Source: an archaeon
Lineage (GTDB): Archaea; Iainarchaeota; Iainarchaeia; CSSED10-239
Direction: 5' to 3'
Assembly: GCA_029563035.1 (NCBI GenBank)
Contig: JAKQTP010000138.1
Span: 496,001 to 560,000 of the forward strand
DNA length: 64,000 nt
The notes beneath the pieces were generated by a model. The model was not told the origin of the DNA, made no database searches, and saw nothing but the letters and a program-made list of their open reading frames with translations. Shown here in pieces: positions 7,597 to 15,818 of the stretch. The position numbers and the translations under genes are program-made. Each line of letters begins with the position of its first letter. Position 1 is the stretch's first letter.

Positions 7597-8666
7597 GAAA
7601 GAAAAATTCCAATCTTTTCTTTTTTTTCCTTTTGATTATTCTTTTGATTTTTGTTTTTCTTGTTTTGCTTTATTTTGAAAATAGGCCAGTAGATAATGGC
7701 CAAACAAATGAAAGCCAAAACTTATTAATTCTTGGACAGGTTGGCGATTTCCCAGACACCCTATTATATTTTTGCCCAGAAGACGCTTGTAAAGAAGAGA
7801 TAGTTTCTTTGATTCTCGATTCCAACAAAACCATTGATTGTGCAATTTACGACATTACTTCACGCGAAGTAGCAGATGCCTTAATTTCAGAAAACCAGGA
7901 AGGCACAAAAATAAGAATAGTAACAGACAAAGGCAGAAGCCAAACCAAAAGCACTCTTGTCAGTGATCTTAAAGTCTCTGGCATAAATGTTTTGATTTCG
8001 CCAACAGAAAACAGCTACATGCACAATAAGTTTTGTGTGTTTGATGATAACATATCAATGATAGCTTCAGCAAACTTTACAGAAAACAGCTTTTCTAAAA
8101 GCTACAATAATATTTTGGTTTTTAAAAGCCCAAGGCTTTCAAAAGTCCTAAAAGAAAAGATTGATTCTTTTTATCTTGGTAATTTCTCCAAATCCTCAAA
8201 TATTCTAGGCAAGACATTTGATGAAAATTTTTCAATTTTCTTTTGCCCAAACAACAATTGTAAGTTTCAGATAATCTCTAACATCGCTTCTGCTAAACAA
8301 TCTATTGCTTGTATGATGTATAGCTTTACTCTTGATGATTTTGGAGACGAGATGGTAAAGGCCAAAGAAAGAGGAGTAGATGTCAAGATAATTCTTGAGA
8401 CTCAGCAGAAAAGCCAATACTCAGAGTTTGAAAAGTTTAAAGCCATGGGGGTTTTTGTAATTGATGATAATGATCCTTATCTTATGCATAACAAATATTG
8501 TGTGTTTGACAATATGGTAGTTACAACTGGCTCAATGAATTTCTCAAATAATGGCACAAACAACAACGATGAGACTCTAGTTATAATAAAACATCAAAAA
8601 CTAGCAGAAGACTATCTAGAAAACTTTCAAAGGCATTGGAGTGCTTGGAATAACCAAGTAAATTAG
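7593..8666 (+). CDS. membrane-anchored phospholipase D-like nuclease with two HKD domains
   Basis: A strongly hydrophobic N-terminus (about residues 8-27) is a signal anchor, so the rest should lie outside the membrane. Two tandem PLD domains follow, each with an HKD-type motif: MHNKFCVFDDN (about residue 138) and MHNKYCVFDNM (about residue 298). Each domain also opens with a matching Cys pair (CPEDACKEEI and CPNNNCKFQI), so the protein arose by internal duplication and may have structural disulfides. PLD-family enzymes cut phosphodiester bonds; small two-HKD proteins of this kind are often endonucleases used in DNA or RNA salvage, but a lipid substrate is not excluded. The start overlaps the AlaRS stop (ATGA), implying coupled translation. 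Confidence 0.87.
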   Translation: MRKKNSNLFFFFLLIILLIFVFLVLLYFENRPVDNGQTNESQNLLILGQVGDFPDTLLYFCPEDACKEEIVSLILDSNKTIDCAIYDITSREVADALISENQEGTKIRIVTDKGRSQTKSTLVSDLKVSGINVLISPTENSYMHNKFCVFDDNISMIASANFTENSFSKSYNNILVFKSPRLSKVLKEKIDSFYLGNFSKSSNILGKTFDENFSIFFCPNNNCKFQIISNIASAKQSIACMMYSFTLDDFGDEMVKAKERGVDVKIILETQQKSQYSEFEKFKAMGVFVIDDNDPYLMHNKYCVFDNMVVTTGSMNFSNNGTNNNDETLVIIKHQKLAEDYLENFQRHWSAWNNQVN

Positions 8667-8676
8667 TTTATAAATA
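8667..8676 (+). promoter_or_regulatory. TATA box before tRNA-Pro
   Basis: TTTATAAATA follows directly on the PLD stop codon and lies about 30 bases before the tRNA-Pro 5' end, the usual archaeal spacing for a tRNA promoter with a short leader. Confidence 0.45.
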
Positions 8677-8701
8677 TTATCTATACTATATTATATATTA
8701 T

Positions 8702-8775
8702 GGGGCTGTAGTGTAGCTTGGTCATCATAAGAGCTTTGGGAGCTTTTGACCCCCGTTCAAATCGGGGCAGCCTCA
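8702..8775 (+). tRNA. tRNA-Pro (anticodon TGG)
   Basis: The acceptor stem GGGGCTG/CAGCCTC has one G-U pair, with discriminator A. The anticodon stem AGAGC/GCTTT encloses TTTGGGA, giving anticodon TGG. The T-arm CCCCG-TTCAAAT-CGGGG is perfect. There is no intron and no encoded CCA. ProRS lies downstream after one unrecognised gene. Confidence 0.95.
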
Positions 8776-8790
8776 CTTTTTAATAAAACG

Positions 8791-9435
8791 GTGAAAACTA
8801 TAGCAAAGATTAGAACTTCAAAACGCCCACAACAATTGGAGATTTGGAGTTTAGTTAGAAAAAGAAAAAACCCAAAGCCTACTTCTCAAATGGAAATCTG
8901 GAACAGAACTACTCTTAAACCAAAAAAAGCAAAAATACCTGATGTTTTTTTGAAAAATTTAGAAAAAACAAAAACAGCAAAAGCCACTGTAGATAGAACA
9001 ATAAAAGAACTAAGTAAAAGTCTTGCCACAAAATTAAAACATGTTGACCCAAGATATCCAAACGATTATCTTAATAGAGAGATAGTAAAAGTAAAGGCAA
9101 ATTTAAGAAGATGGGGTGTTTCTAAAAGAATGCTTAGTAGATTAGATGGCCCAGCTATAGACTTGGGTGCAATAACAACACGACTTAATTTTGGTATTCA
9201 AGAAATATTTAAATCTGAAAACACAAAAACATTTAGAAAGACATTGAATACCTTAAATGGTTTAACTGAAAAGTGTAGTTCTAATAGAACCTCAACATTA
9301 GAAAAAAGAGAGGCATATCTAGAGATTGTTAGAAATGTTAGAAACTTGCATTCTTATTTGTATGATACACGTGTTTCTAGAAGCAAGCAAATAACTGAAT
9401 TTAATAGGTTATTGGATAGCTTGTTTGGCAAATAG
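8791..9435 (+). CDS. unrecognised basic helical protein between tRNA-Pro and ProRS
   Basis: A frame runs back to 8746, inside the tRNA-Pro gene, so that start is wrong. I take GTG 8791, just after the tRNA, giving 214 residues; the GTGA here could instead be the ribosome-binding site for a non-ATG start slightly downstream. The N-terminus is Lys/Arg/Pro-rich and has a short repeat, QLEIW and QMEIW, about 23 residues apart. The remainder is helical and strongly basic with few hydrophobic stretches, so it is soluble and may bind nucleic acid. It is one of several basic, Arg/Lys-rich orphan proteins in this window. No family recognised. Confidence 0.55.
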   Translation: MKTIAKIRTSKRPQQLEIWSLVRKRKNPKPTSQMEIWNRTTLKPKKAKIPDVFLKNLEKTKTAKATVDRTIKELSKSLATKLKHVDPRYPNDYLNREIVKVKANLRRWGVSKRMLSRLDGPAIDLGAITTRLNFGIQEIFKSENTKTFRKTLNTLNGLTEKCSSNRTSTLEKREAYLEIVRNVRNLHSYLYDTRVSRSKQITEFNRLLDSLFGK

Positions 9436-9496
9436 CCAAATCCTTATTATTTTTAAATTATTGTCCTATTATATATTATAGTTAAATGTGATAATT

Positions 9497-10960
9497 ATGG
9501 CATCAAGTGAAGAATTAAAAATAAAAGACTTTAATGAATGGTTTATTGATATTAATCAAAGAGCAGAACTTGCAGATCTAAGATATAATATCAAAGGCGT
9601 AGTTGTCTATAGACCTTGGTCAACATTTACAATTAATAAGATGTTTAGATTATTTGAAGATGCTTTTGATGAAACAGCACATCAGCAAGTAATACTTCCT
9701 ACATTAATCCCAGAAGAGAATTTCTATAAAGAAGCAGAACATGTAGAGGGCTTTACTCCTGAGGTTTTCTGGGTAACAGAACATGGAAACGAAAAGCTTG
9801 AACAAAGATATGCTTTGCGTCCAACTTCAGAAACTGCATTCTATTACATGTTTGCATATTGGCTAGAAAGCTACAGAGATCTGCCAATAAAAACATATCA
9901 GCGTGCAAATGTCTTTAGATATGACACAAAACAAACAAAGCCTTTCTTTAGAGGAAGAGAATTCTATTGGTTTGAAACACATAATATCTTTGAGACCTAT
10001 GAAGACTCATATGCCCAAGTGCTTCAAGATATGCAAATAACAGAAGACATAATACATTTAGAGCTTGGCATACCTTTTATTTTCTTTAAACGCCCACAAT
10101 GGGACAAGTTTGCAGGAGCTGAAGACACCTTTGCAGCAGACACAATGATGCCAAACGGAAAAGCCTGCCAAATAGCAACAACACATCTTCTAGGTCAGAA
10201 GTTTACAAAGACCTTTAATGTAAAGTTTAGAGATAAAGACGAAGAAACAAAGATTCCTTATGGCACATGTTATGGCCCAGGAGTTACTAGAATTTATGGT
10301 AGTTTGATTGGAATACATGGAGACCAAAATGGTTTGAGATTGCCTTTTGAGCTTGCACCAATACAAATAATCATAGTTCCATTATATTTTTCTGGTGAAG
10401 ATCCAGAAGCACTAGAACATTTATGTGTTGATTTTGCAAACGATCTTGATAAGTTAGGCTATAGAGTAAAGATTGATGACAATAAAGAAAAAAAGCCAAA
10501 AGAAAGATTTTCTTTCTATGAGATGAAAGGAGTTCCAATAAGAATAGAGATTGGCCCAAAAGATCTTGAAGAGTCACAAGTTGTTTTGTTTAGAAGAGAT
10601 CTAAATACTAAAGAAAAAATATTGTTTACTGATCTTTTTGAAAATGTAAAAAAGATCTCTATGGAGTTTACAGATAACTTAAGAGAGCAAGCAGACAATG
10701 ATTTTGATGATGCTTTGTCAGTTGCTAACACCAAAGAAGAATTGATCTCTGAAATAAACAAAGGAAAGCTTGTAAGAATCCCTTTCTGTTCCATTGACCC
10801 AGATGGCAAAGAATGCTTTGATGAACTAAAGGCCGCAACTGCTGGTGGAGAAGTCAGAGGAACAAGAATGGATATTAAAGAAGTTCCAGATCTTGATGAG
10901 CAATGTGTTATCTGTGGCAACAAAGCAAAACATTATGTCTATATTGCTAGAAGCTACTAA
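9497..10960 (+). CDS. proS: prolyl-tRNA synthetase (ProRS), archaeal/eukaryotic type
   Basis: This is a class II synthetase for tRNA-Pro. I use ATG 9497; the in-frame GTG at 9488 is the GTGAT ribosome-binding element. Class II motif 2 is YQRANVFRYDTKQTKPF with FRGREFYWFETH after it. The proline/ATP region reads RPTSETAFYYM, and motif 3 lies in the last part of the core (YGSLIGIHGDQNGLRLP). The anticodon-binding domain begins near residue 280. The C-terminal domain typical of the archaeal/eukaryotic type is present with Cys residues (EQCVICGNK) likely binding zinc, and it ends in a terminal Tyr as in that family. No bacterial-type editing insertion is seen. The length of 487 residues is normal. 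Confidence 0.96.
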   Translation: MASSEELKIKDFNEWFIDINQRAELADLRYNIKGVVVYRPWSTFTINKMFRLFEDAFDETAHQQVILPTLIPEENFYKEAEHVEGFTPEVFWVTEHGNEKLEQRYALRPTSETAFYYMFAYWLESYRDLPIKTYQRANVFRYDTKQTKPFFRGREFYWFETHNIFETYEDSYAQVLQDMQITEDIIHLELGIPFIFFKRPQWDKFAGAEDTFAADTMMPNGKACQIATTHLLGQKFTKTFNVKFRDKDEETKIPYGTCYGPGVTRIYGSLIGIHGDQNGLRLPFELAPIQIIIVPLYFSGEDPEALEHLCVDFANDLDKLGYRVKIDDNKEKKPKERFSFYEMKGVPIRIEIGPKDLEESQVVLFRRDLNTKEKILFTDLFENVKKISMEFTDNLREQADNDFDDALSVANTKEELISEINKGKLVRIPFCSIDPDGKECFDELKAATAGGEVRGTRMDIKEVPDLDEQCVICGNKAKHYVYIARSY

Positions 10961-10980
10961 AATAAAAAAGTGAAATTTAA

Positions 10981-12720
10981 TTGTATTTTGATGTTATCTC
11001 TGAATATTTTGAAAAAATAAGTAAAACTACTAGTCGTTTAGAGATGACTGATATTTTAAAACAACTTTTTTCTGAAACCTCAAAAGAAGATATTCAAGAT
11101 TTGATTTATTTTTGTCAAGGAACTCTTGGCCCAAAACACAAAACAAAAGAAATAAATATTGGCCAAGCAACCTTGATCTCTTTAGTTTCAGAATATCTTT
11201 CTATTCCTCAAGAAGAAATAAAGGAAGAATTCTATAATTTAGGAGACATAGGCCTAGTCATTGAAAAGCACCACTCTAAAAGAAAACAATCTACTCTTTT
11301 TTCCAAACGCCTAGTCTTTAGAGATGTCTTTGATACCTTTAAAAAAATCTCAGAAACAACAGGAACTGGTTCAACAGAAAAGAAACAGCAGTTGTTTAAG
11401 TTTGTTCTTTTTAACTCAAACCCTGCTTCTGCGAAATATCTTGTAAGGTTTCCAATTTCTTTTAGGCTAGGCTTTGGGGACTCCACAATAATTGATGCAT
11501 TAGCTAGCCTTTCAATAACAGAAGCAGAAGAGCTAAAGATTGCAAAGGCAGAGATTACTGAAAAATACCAGCTTGTTTCTGATCTTGGACTGATTGGAAA
11601 GATAATTAAAGAAAAAGGAATAGAAGGAATAAGTTCTTTAAAGATAACAGCATTTATTCCAATCAAGTCACAGCTTTGTGAAAGAGCAGAAAGTCTTAAA
11701 GAGATACATGAAAGACTAAAAGTTGTGGCTGTTGACACAAAGATAGATGGTTTTAGACAGCAGATACATAAGAAAGGAAACGAAGTAAAGATCTTTTCAA
11801 GACAAGAAGAAGACATAACAAAGATGTTTCCTGATATTGTTGAGGCTGTTAAAAAAATACAGCATGATTTTATAATTGATTGTGAGTCTATTGCTTATGA
11901 CCCAATAAACAAGAAATACCATACCTTTCAAATAACAATAACCAGAAAAAGAAAATACGACATAAGCGAAAAATCAAAAGAGCTTCCTCTTCACTTGAAG
12001 GTCTTTGATTGTCTGTATCTTGATGGTCAAGATATCTATCATCTTCCTTTTGGTGAGAGGCGTAAATTTGTAGAGAGGTATTTTAATCATGCACCATTTA
12101 TAACACCAACAAAAATATTAATAACAAGTAAGCTTGAAGAGATAGAGAAATTTTTTAATGAGGCTTTAGAGCAGGGCTTTGAAGGAATTATTGCAAAAGA
12201 CCTAGAGGCTAGTTACAAAGCAGGCTCTCGCGGTTATTCCTGGATTAAGTTTAAGAAGTCTTATAAGGGCTCCGAAAACCTTGACACTATAGATGCTGTG
12301 ATTGTTGGTGCTTTCTATGGTCAAGGAAAAAGAACAGACAAAGGCATTGGCGCTCTTCTTGTTGCACTCTATGACCGAAATGAAGACAGATATTTTACGT
12401 TGGCAAAGATTGGAACTGGCCTGACTGATGCAACACTTCTTGACTTGGCAGAAAAACTAGAATCTACAAAGCTTGAGACTAAACCAAACAACTTGGTAAC
12501 AAACATTTCTCCGGACTTTTATGTAACTCCAGAAATTGTTGTAGAAATCAATTATGATGAGATAACAAAAAGCCCAATACACACAGCAAGTTTTGATGCA
12601 GAAACAAATCAGGGCTTGGCACTTCGTTTTCCAAGGCTTGTTAAGATAAGGACAGATAAAGGCTCTAAGGACACCACAAGCCAAGAAGAACTAGAAAAGC
12701 TATTTAGTATGCAAAATTAG
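10981..12720 (+). CDS. lig: ATP-dependent DNA ligase
   Basis: This 579-residue protein has the archaeal/eukaryotic LigI layout. An N-terminal helical DNA-binding domain (about 1-215) is followed by the adenylation domain with motif I KIDGFR (catalytic Lys, about residue 249), motif III FDCLYLDG (about 341-348), and motif IV EGIIAKD (about 401-407). An OB-fold domain starts with motif V (WIKFKKSY) and ends in the KSPIHTASF and LRFPRLVKIR region typical of archaeal ligases. It seals nicks, including Okazaki fragments. The start is TTG 10981, supported by GTGA eight bases upstream and no better ATG. Its end overlaps the convergent J-domain gene by four bases. Confidence 0.95.
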   Translation: MYFDVISEYFEKISKTTSRLEMTDILKQLFSETSKEDIQDLIYFCQGTLGPKHKTKEINIGQATLISLVSEYLSIPQEEIKEEFYNLGDIGLVIEKHHSKRKQSTLFSKRLVFRDVFDTFKKISETTGTGSTEKKQQLFKFVLFNSNPASAKYLVRFPISFRLGFGDSTIIDALASLSITEAEELKIAKAEITEKYQLVSDLGLIGKIIKEKGIEGISSLKITAFIPIKSQLCERAESLKEIHERLKVVAVDTKIDGFRQQIHKKGNEVKIFSRQEEDITKMFPDIVEAVKKIQHDFIIDCESIAYDPINKKYHTFQITITRKRKYDISEKSKELPLHLKVFDCLYLDGQDIYHLPFGERRKFVERYFNHAPFITPTKILITSKLEEIEKFFNEALEQGFEGIIAKDLEASYKAGSRGYSWIKFKKSYKGSENLDTIDAVIVGAFYGQGKRTDKGIGALLVALYDRNEDRYFTLAKIGTGLTDATLLDLAEKLESTKLETKPNNLVTNISPDFYVTPEIVVEINYDEITKSPIHTASFDAETNQGLALRFPRLVKIRTDKGSKDTTSQEELEKLFSMQN

Positions 12721-13298
12721 CGTACTCCAATTGATTGGTTATATTCTCTTCTTTTAGATGGATCTAATAATGTTTCTTTAATTAGGTTTAATATAATCAT
12801 ATTTTCAGCAGAACCCCCTTTATCTGGATGAAGCCTTAATGCAAGAGCCTTATATGCTCTTCTAATTTCTTCAGGAGTTGCTGTTGATTTAACGCCTAAA
12901 AATTCATAATAATTCATTTTTGGTGGTGCTTCTGTTTGTTGTCTTCTCCCTGTGCTTTGTCTTTCTTGCTGTTCTCTTGTTTTTTCTCCATTCTCTCTAC
13001 TTTGTTTATCTCTTATATCTTCTCTAAACCATGTTCTTTGTCTTTCTTTAGTTGTGCTTTTAAAATTATTATTTGAAAATATGTTTTCTTTCATTCTTGC
13101 ATTAAAGCTTTCAGAAAAATTAAAATTTTTATTTGAAAATATATTTTCTTTCATTCTTGCATTAAAGCTTTCAGAAAATTGGTTACTAAAATTAGGATTT
13201 TTAATATTAGATCGTTTATTAGTTGTAAAATTAGATTGTTTTCTAAACCCTTTATGAAAATTTTTATTAATTTTATTATTAAATGCAGGTCTAGGCAT
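12717..13298 (-). CDS. J-domain protein with C-terminal J domain and internal tandem repeat
   Basis: The last ~65 residues are a J domain, with YYEFLGVKSTATPEEIRRAY and the HPD motif (LHPDKGG), which stimulates Hsp70 ATPase. Unlike classical DnaJ, the J domain is at the C-terminus and there is no zinc-finger or substrate domain. The first ~125 residues are Asn/Phe/Lys/Arg-rich, probably disordered, and contain an exact tandem duplication of about 16 residues (FSESFNARMKENIFSN). I use ATG 13298; the upstream in-frame GTG (13307) is the GTGA ribosome-binding element. It runs convergently into DNA ligase. The partner Hsp70 is not in this window. Confidence 0.85.
   Translation of the reverse strand: MPRPAFNNKINKNFHKGFRKQSNFTTNKRSNIKNPNFSNQFSESFNARMKENIFSNKNFNFSESFNARMKENIFSNNNFKSTTKERQRTWFREDIRDKQSRENGEKTREQQERQSTGRRQQTEAPPKMNYYEFLGVKSTATPEEIRRAYKALALRLHPDKGGSAENMIILNLIKETLLDPSKRREYNQSIGVR
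13071..13177 (-). repeat. 60-base tandem duplication inside the J-domain gene
   Basis: The segment 13071-13117 recurs at 13131-13177 with a period of exactly 60 bases (20 codons) and almost no mismatches. It encodes the repeated FSESFNARMKENIFSN peptide. The period keeps the frame, so the copy number could vary without breaking the gene. Confidence 0.85.
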
Positions 13299-13321
13299 AA
13301 TGTTCACTGTTTGCTAAAAAT

Positions 13322-13354
13322 AAGCAACCTGCCTTTTCTTGGCAGAAGTTGCTT
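13322..13354 (-). terminator. terminator hairpin after the KaiC-like gene
   Basis: AAGCAAC-CTGCC and GGCAG-AA-GTTGCTT pair into a 12-bp stem with a two-base bulge and a seven-base loop. Read on the minus strand, it lies 16 bases after the KaiC-like stop and is followed by a T-rich stretch before the J-domain gene. It is GC-richer than its surroundings. Confidence 0.65.
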
Positions 13355-13369
13355 TTTTCTAAATTGGTT

Positions 13370-14080
13370 CTAATATTGCTTAATAGCACTCCACAAGACT
13401 TCATCTCTAGGATTAACAATTATACCAGAGCTTGTAATTTCACAAGGATGTACTGATGGAGAGTGCTTTGTTCCTCTAAGCTTTCTAATAAATATAGTTC
13501 TGTGTGGTGGTATAAAGTATAAAGCAAAAACACCATCAACAACAAATTCTTCAACACCATAAGCAGAGAAGTCTCTTGCCCCGCCTGTTGTTTCTGTAGT
13601 CATCATTGTTGTACAGTTTAAGTCTTTTAAATAATCCCCAAACCTAAACAGAAGATTTCTAAGCCTACCACTATCTGTTATCCACCCACCAAAAGCAGTA
13701 GTGGAATCAACAGTAAGTCTTGTTGCTCCTATGTCTTTAACCATAGAAGAAATAATATCCATTTCCTTATCTATTTGTGATTCAACATCTTTTCTTGGGT
13801 CAATATGCATTCTATAAATCTTCATAAGATTTTTCTGTTCTAAAGATTTAATGTCCCAGTTAAAGTTTTCCATGTTCCAAACAATGTTTTTAAGATTATC
13901 TTCAACAGTAACAAACAACCCTGGTTCTCCAAATCTTCTTGCTCCTTCATAAATATATGTTGTTGCAAAAATAGTTTTTCCAGAACCACAACCACCAGAA
14001 ACTAAAACTGTTGCTCCTTCTGGCATTCCCCCTTGAATTAATTCATCAAATCCTGTTACACCTGTCGGTACTCTCTTCAT
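13370..14080 (-). CDS. KaiC-like (RecA-superfamily) single-domain ATPase
   Basis: The 236-residue protein begins with the KaiC/RadA-type sequence VPTGVTGFDELIQGGMPEGA, then Walker A GGCGSGKT (about residues 29-36). A hydrophobic strand ending TRLTVDST (Walker B, about residue 122) follows, then MMTTET, as in KaiC-domain proteins. It has one KaiC domain rather than the two of clock KaiC. Such archaeal proteins are ATPases often linked to signalling or motility regulation, but the role of this one is unknown. The start has a GGTGTGAT ribosome-binding site. It is transcribed away from the prepilin-ScpAB cluster and ends in a hairpin terminator. Confidence 0.88.
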   Translation of the reverse strand: MKRVPTGVTGFDELIQGGMPEGATVLVSGGCGSGKTIFATTYIYEGARRFGEPGLFVTVEDNLKNIVWNMENFNWDIKSLEQKNLMKIYRMHIDPRKDVESQIDKEMDIISSMVKDIGATRLTVDSTTAFGGWITDSGRLRNLLFRFGDYLKDLNCTTMMTTETTGGARDFSAYGVEEFVVDGVFALYFIPPHRTIFIRKLRGTKHSPSVHPCEITSSGIIVNPRDEVLWSAIKQY

Positions 14081-14188
14081 CTATCACACCTTTTTAAATT
14101 ATATTTCTATATTATATTTGATATAATATATTTAAATAACTATTGTTAATATTATTCTATAGTAATCAATTAAATTTGAGGCTTAATT

Positions 14189-14620
14189 ATGTTTGGTAAA
14201 AAAGGGCAGGTATCTATAGAGGTATTAATTATATTGGCTCTGCTTATTGTTGGTGGGGTTATCTTTGGAGTATATTATGTTAATCATCTTAACTCAACAA
14301 TTGCAAGTCAAGATGATGGTTCTGTAAAAGAAACCACAGAAACATTTGTTGATTCTATGAATAGCTTCTCTGTAGAAATTGGTTCTCCTGTTGATGGCCA
14401 AACATATTCAAAAAATACAAATATAAGATTTACAGCTGGCTTTGTAAACCAGAAAGTGCCCGATATAGACTGTAACTGGAGTTATGGAACTACATATTTT
14501 TTAAACACATGTTCAGGCACACATCCATTTACAAATGCTGGATCATACAACATAACAATAATAGCAAAATCAGGAAATGAGATTGCAACAGATTCTGTAA
14601 CAATAACAATAATAGAGTAA
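14189..14620 (+). CDS. prepilin-like protein with archaeal class III signal peptide
   Basis: The N-terminus MFGKKGQVSIEVLIILALLI is a textbook class III signal. Basic residues precede Gly-Gln, and a 20-residue hydrophobic helix follows; cleavage by the FlaK/PibD-type peptidase would fall after the Gly. The ~105-residue remainder is Ser/Thr/Asn-rich and predicted beta, resembling an Ig-like domain (IGSPVDGQTYSKNTNIRF and a YNITIIAK strand), with two Cys that may pair. It could be a minor pilin or an adhesin anchored in a pilus-like filament, assembled by the ATPase and platform proteins at 33.5-36.8 kb. It is 7 bases upstream of scpA, an odd operon partner. Confidence 0.82.
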   Translation: MFGKKGQVSIEVLIILALLIVGGVIFGVYYVNHLNSTIASQDDGSVKETTETFVDSMNSFSVEIGSPVDGQTYSKNTNIRFTAGFVNQKVPDIDCNWSYGTTYFLNTCSGTHPFTNAGSYNITIIAKSGNEIATDSVTITIIE

Positions 14621-14627
14621 GAGAAAT

Positions 14628-15302
14628 ATGGAAAAACTAATTGATATTATTGATCAACCAAACTGGAAAATCATTCTTTATGATCTTGTCAAGTCTAATG
14701 AGATTGATATCTGGAATGTTGATTTGATTAATTTAACAGATTTATATCTAGAAAAGATTAGAAACCTAAAAGAAGAAAACTTGATTGTTCCTGCAAATGC
14801 CTTGCTTGCTGCTGCAATTCTTCTTAAGCTTAAAGCATATTCCCTAAAATTAACAGCAACAGACACTAACGAAGAGGAACTAAAATTATTAACCGATGAC
14901 AACAACTACATATTAAATAACTCTGTTGACCTAAACACTCCAATGCGATTAAAAGAAGGGCAAGTTAGTCTAGATGAATTAATTGATGTTATAGACTTAA
15001 TGATGAATGCCCCTACTAAGAAAAACATAGAAAGAAAATTTAAAGAAAAAAAAGCAATAGAGTTTATTCTTCCAAAAAGAACAGTTGATTTCTCAGAGAG
15101 AAGCGATAGCCTATTAGCAGAAATAAAAGAGAATGCAGACAAATATAATATGGTTCTTTTCTCTAGTTTTACAAAAGCAGAAAAAGACCCTTATCTTGTT
15201 GTTGAAAATTACTTTATACCTCTTTTGTTCCTTGTTCAAGATCATAAGATAGATGCTTGGCAAGAAGAGTTCTTCTCAGAGATATTTATTAAAGTTTTAT
15301 AA
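14628..15302 (+). CDS. scpA: segregation and condensation protein A (ScpA, kleisin)
   Basis: ScpA bridges the heads of SMC in the condensin-like complex that organises chromosomes. The ScpA signature is visible: ILYDLVKSNEIDIWNVDL, then ITDLYL-like text, then NALLAAAILLKLKAYSLKL. The C-terminal part (residues 175-224) would be the winged helix that binds the SMC cap. The length of 224 is typical of archaeal ScpA. It is followed after 11 bases by scpB, as expected for the complex. SMC itself is not in the window. Confidence 0.88.
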   Translation: MEKLIDIIDQPNWKIILYDLVKSNEIDIWNVDLINLTDLYLEKIRNLKEENLIVPANALLAAAILLKLKAYSLKLTATDTNEEELKLLTDDNNYILNNSVDLNTPMRLKEGQVSLDELIDVIDLMMNAPTKKNIERKFKEKKAIEFILPKRTVDFSERSDSLLAEIKENADKYNMVLFSSFTKAEKDPYLVVENYFIPLLFLVQDHKIDAWQEEFFSEIFIKVL

Positions 15303-15313
15303 AATGATAAAAT

Positions 15314-15805
15314 ATGGCAAAAGAAAAACAAGACCTTGAATATATTAAATGTGCTATTGAAGCAATATTATTCATGAGTCCAAGAAGTATACAGATCAAA
15401 AAGATTGAAAAGAATTTTCCAGGCACAGATAAAGAAGTCATAAGAATAGTTCTTTCAGATTTAAAAGAAGAATATGAAAGAAAAAAATCAGCAATCAAGA
15501 TAATCATTGATGGGGATTCAGCAGAGATGCTACTTAGACCAGAATTTTCAAAGTTTAGTGTATTTGCAACAGGTAAGCAATTGACTAAGCCAGAACTAAA
15601 AACATTAGCATTAATCGCCCTTAATTCTCCTGTCTATCAGTATAAAATAACAAAAAGGCGCTCAAACGAGCATCTTCCTACTCTAAAAGAACTTGGCCTA
15701 ATACAGGTATATAAAAAAGGCAGAAGAAATGTTTTAGAAACTACAAAAAAGTTTGATATTTTATATAATAAAAAAGCAAAGCCAGATCTTGAACAAAAAA
15801 AATAA
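15314..15805 (+). CDS. scpB: segregation and condensation protein B (ScpB)
   Basis: ScpB dimerises through winged-helix domains and binds ScpA, modulating the SMC complex. Family text includes CAIEAILFMSPRSIQIKKIE at the N-terminus and ALIALNSPVYQYKITKRR in the second winged helix, then LKELGLIQVYKKGRR, matching the family's RGRP-like end. The length of 163 is close to normal. Upstream TGATAA is the probable ribosome-binding site. The gene for the secreted Lon-like protease begins 13 bases later. Confidence 0.87.
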   Translation: MAKEKQDLEYIKCAIEAILFMSPRSIQIKKIEKNFPGTDKEVIRIVLSDLKEEYERKKSAIKIIIDGDSAEMLLRPEFSKFSVFATGKQLTKPELKTLALIALNSPVYQYKITKRRSNEHLPTLKELGLIQVYKKGRRNVLETTKKFDILYNKKAKPDLEQKK

Positions 15806-15818
15806 AAAATGTGAAAAA

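Noticed and set aside
8746..8790. Upstream extension of the 8791 gene into tRNA-Pro
   Set aside because: The extension would be coded by tRNA sequence (the TTG at 8746 lies in the tRNA), so I moved the start to 8791.
11232..11816. Minus-strand frame over the DNA ligase (194 codons)
   Set aside because: It is the antisense of the ligase and has no promoter or ribosome-binding site.
15753..15818. Upstream extension of the secreted Lon-like gene
   Set aside because: It overlaps the end of scpB in another frame and adds no signal peptide. ATG 15819 has a GTGA element and starts the signal peptide.
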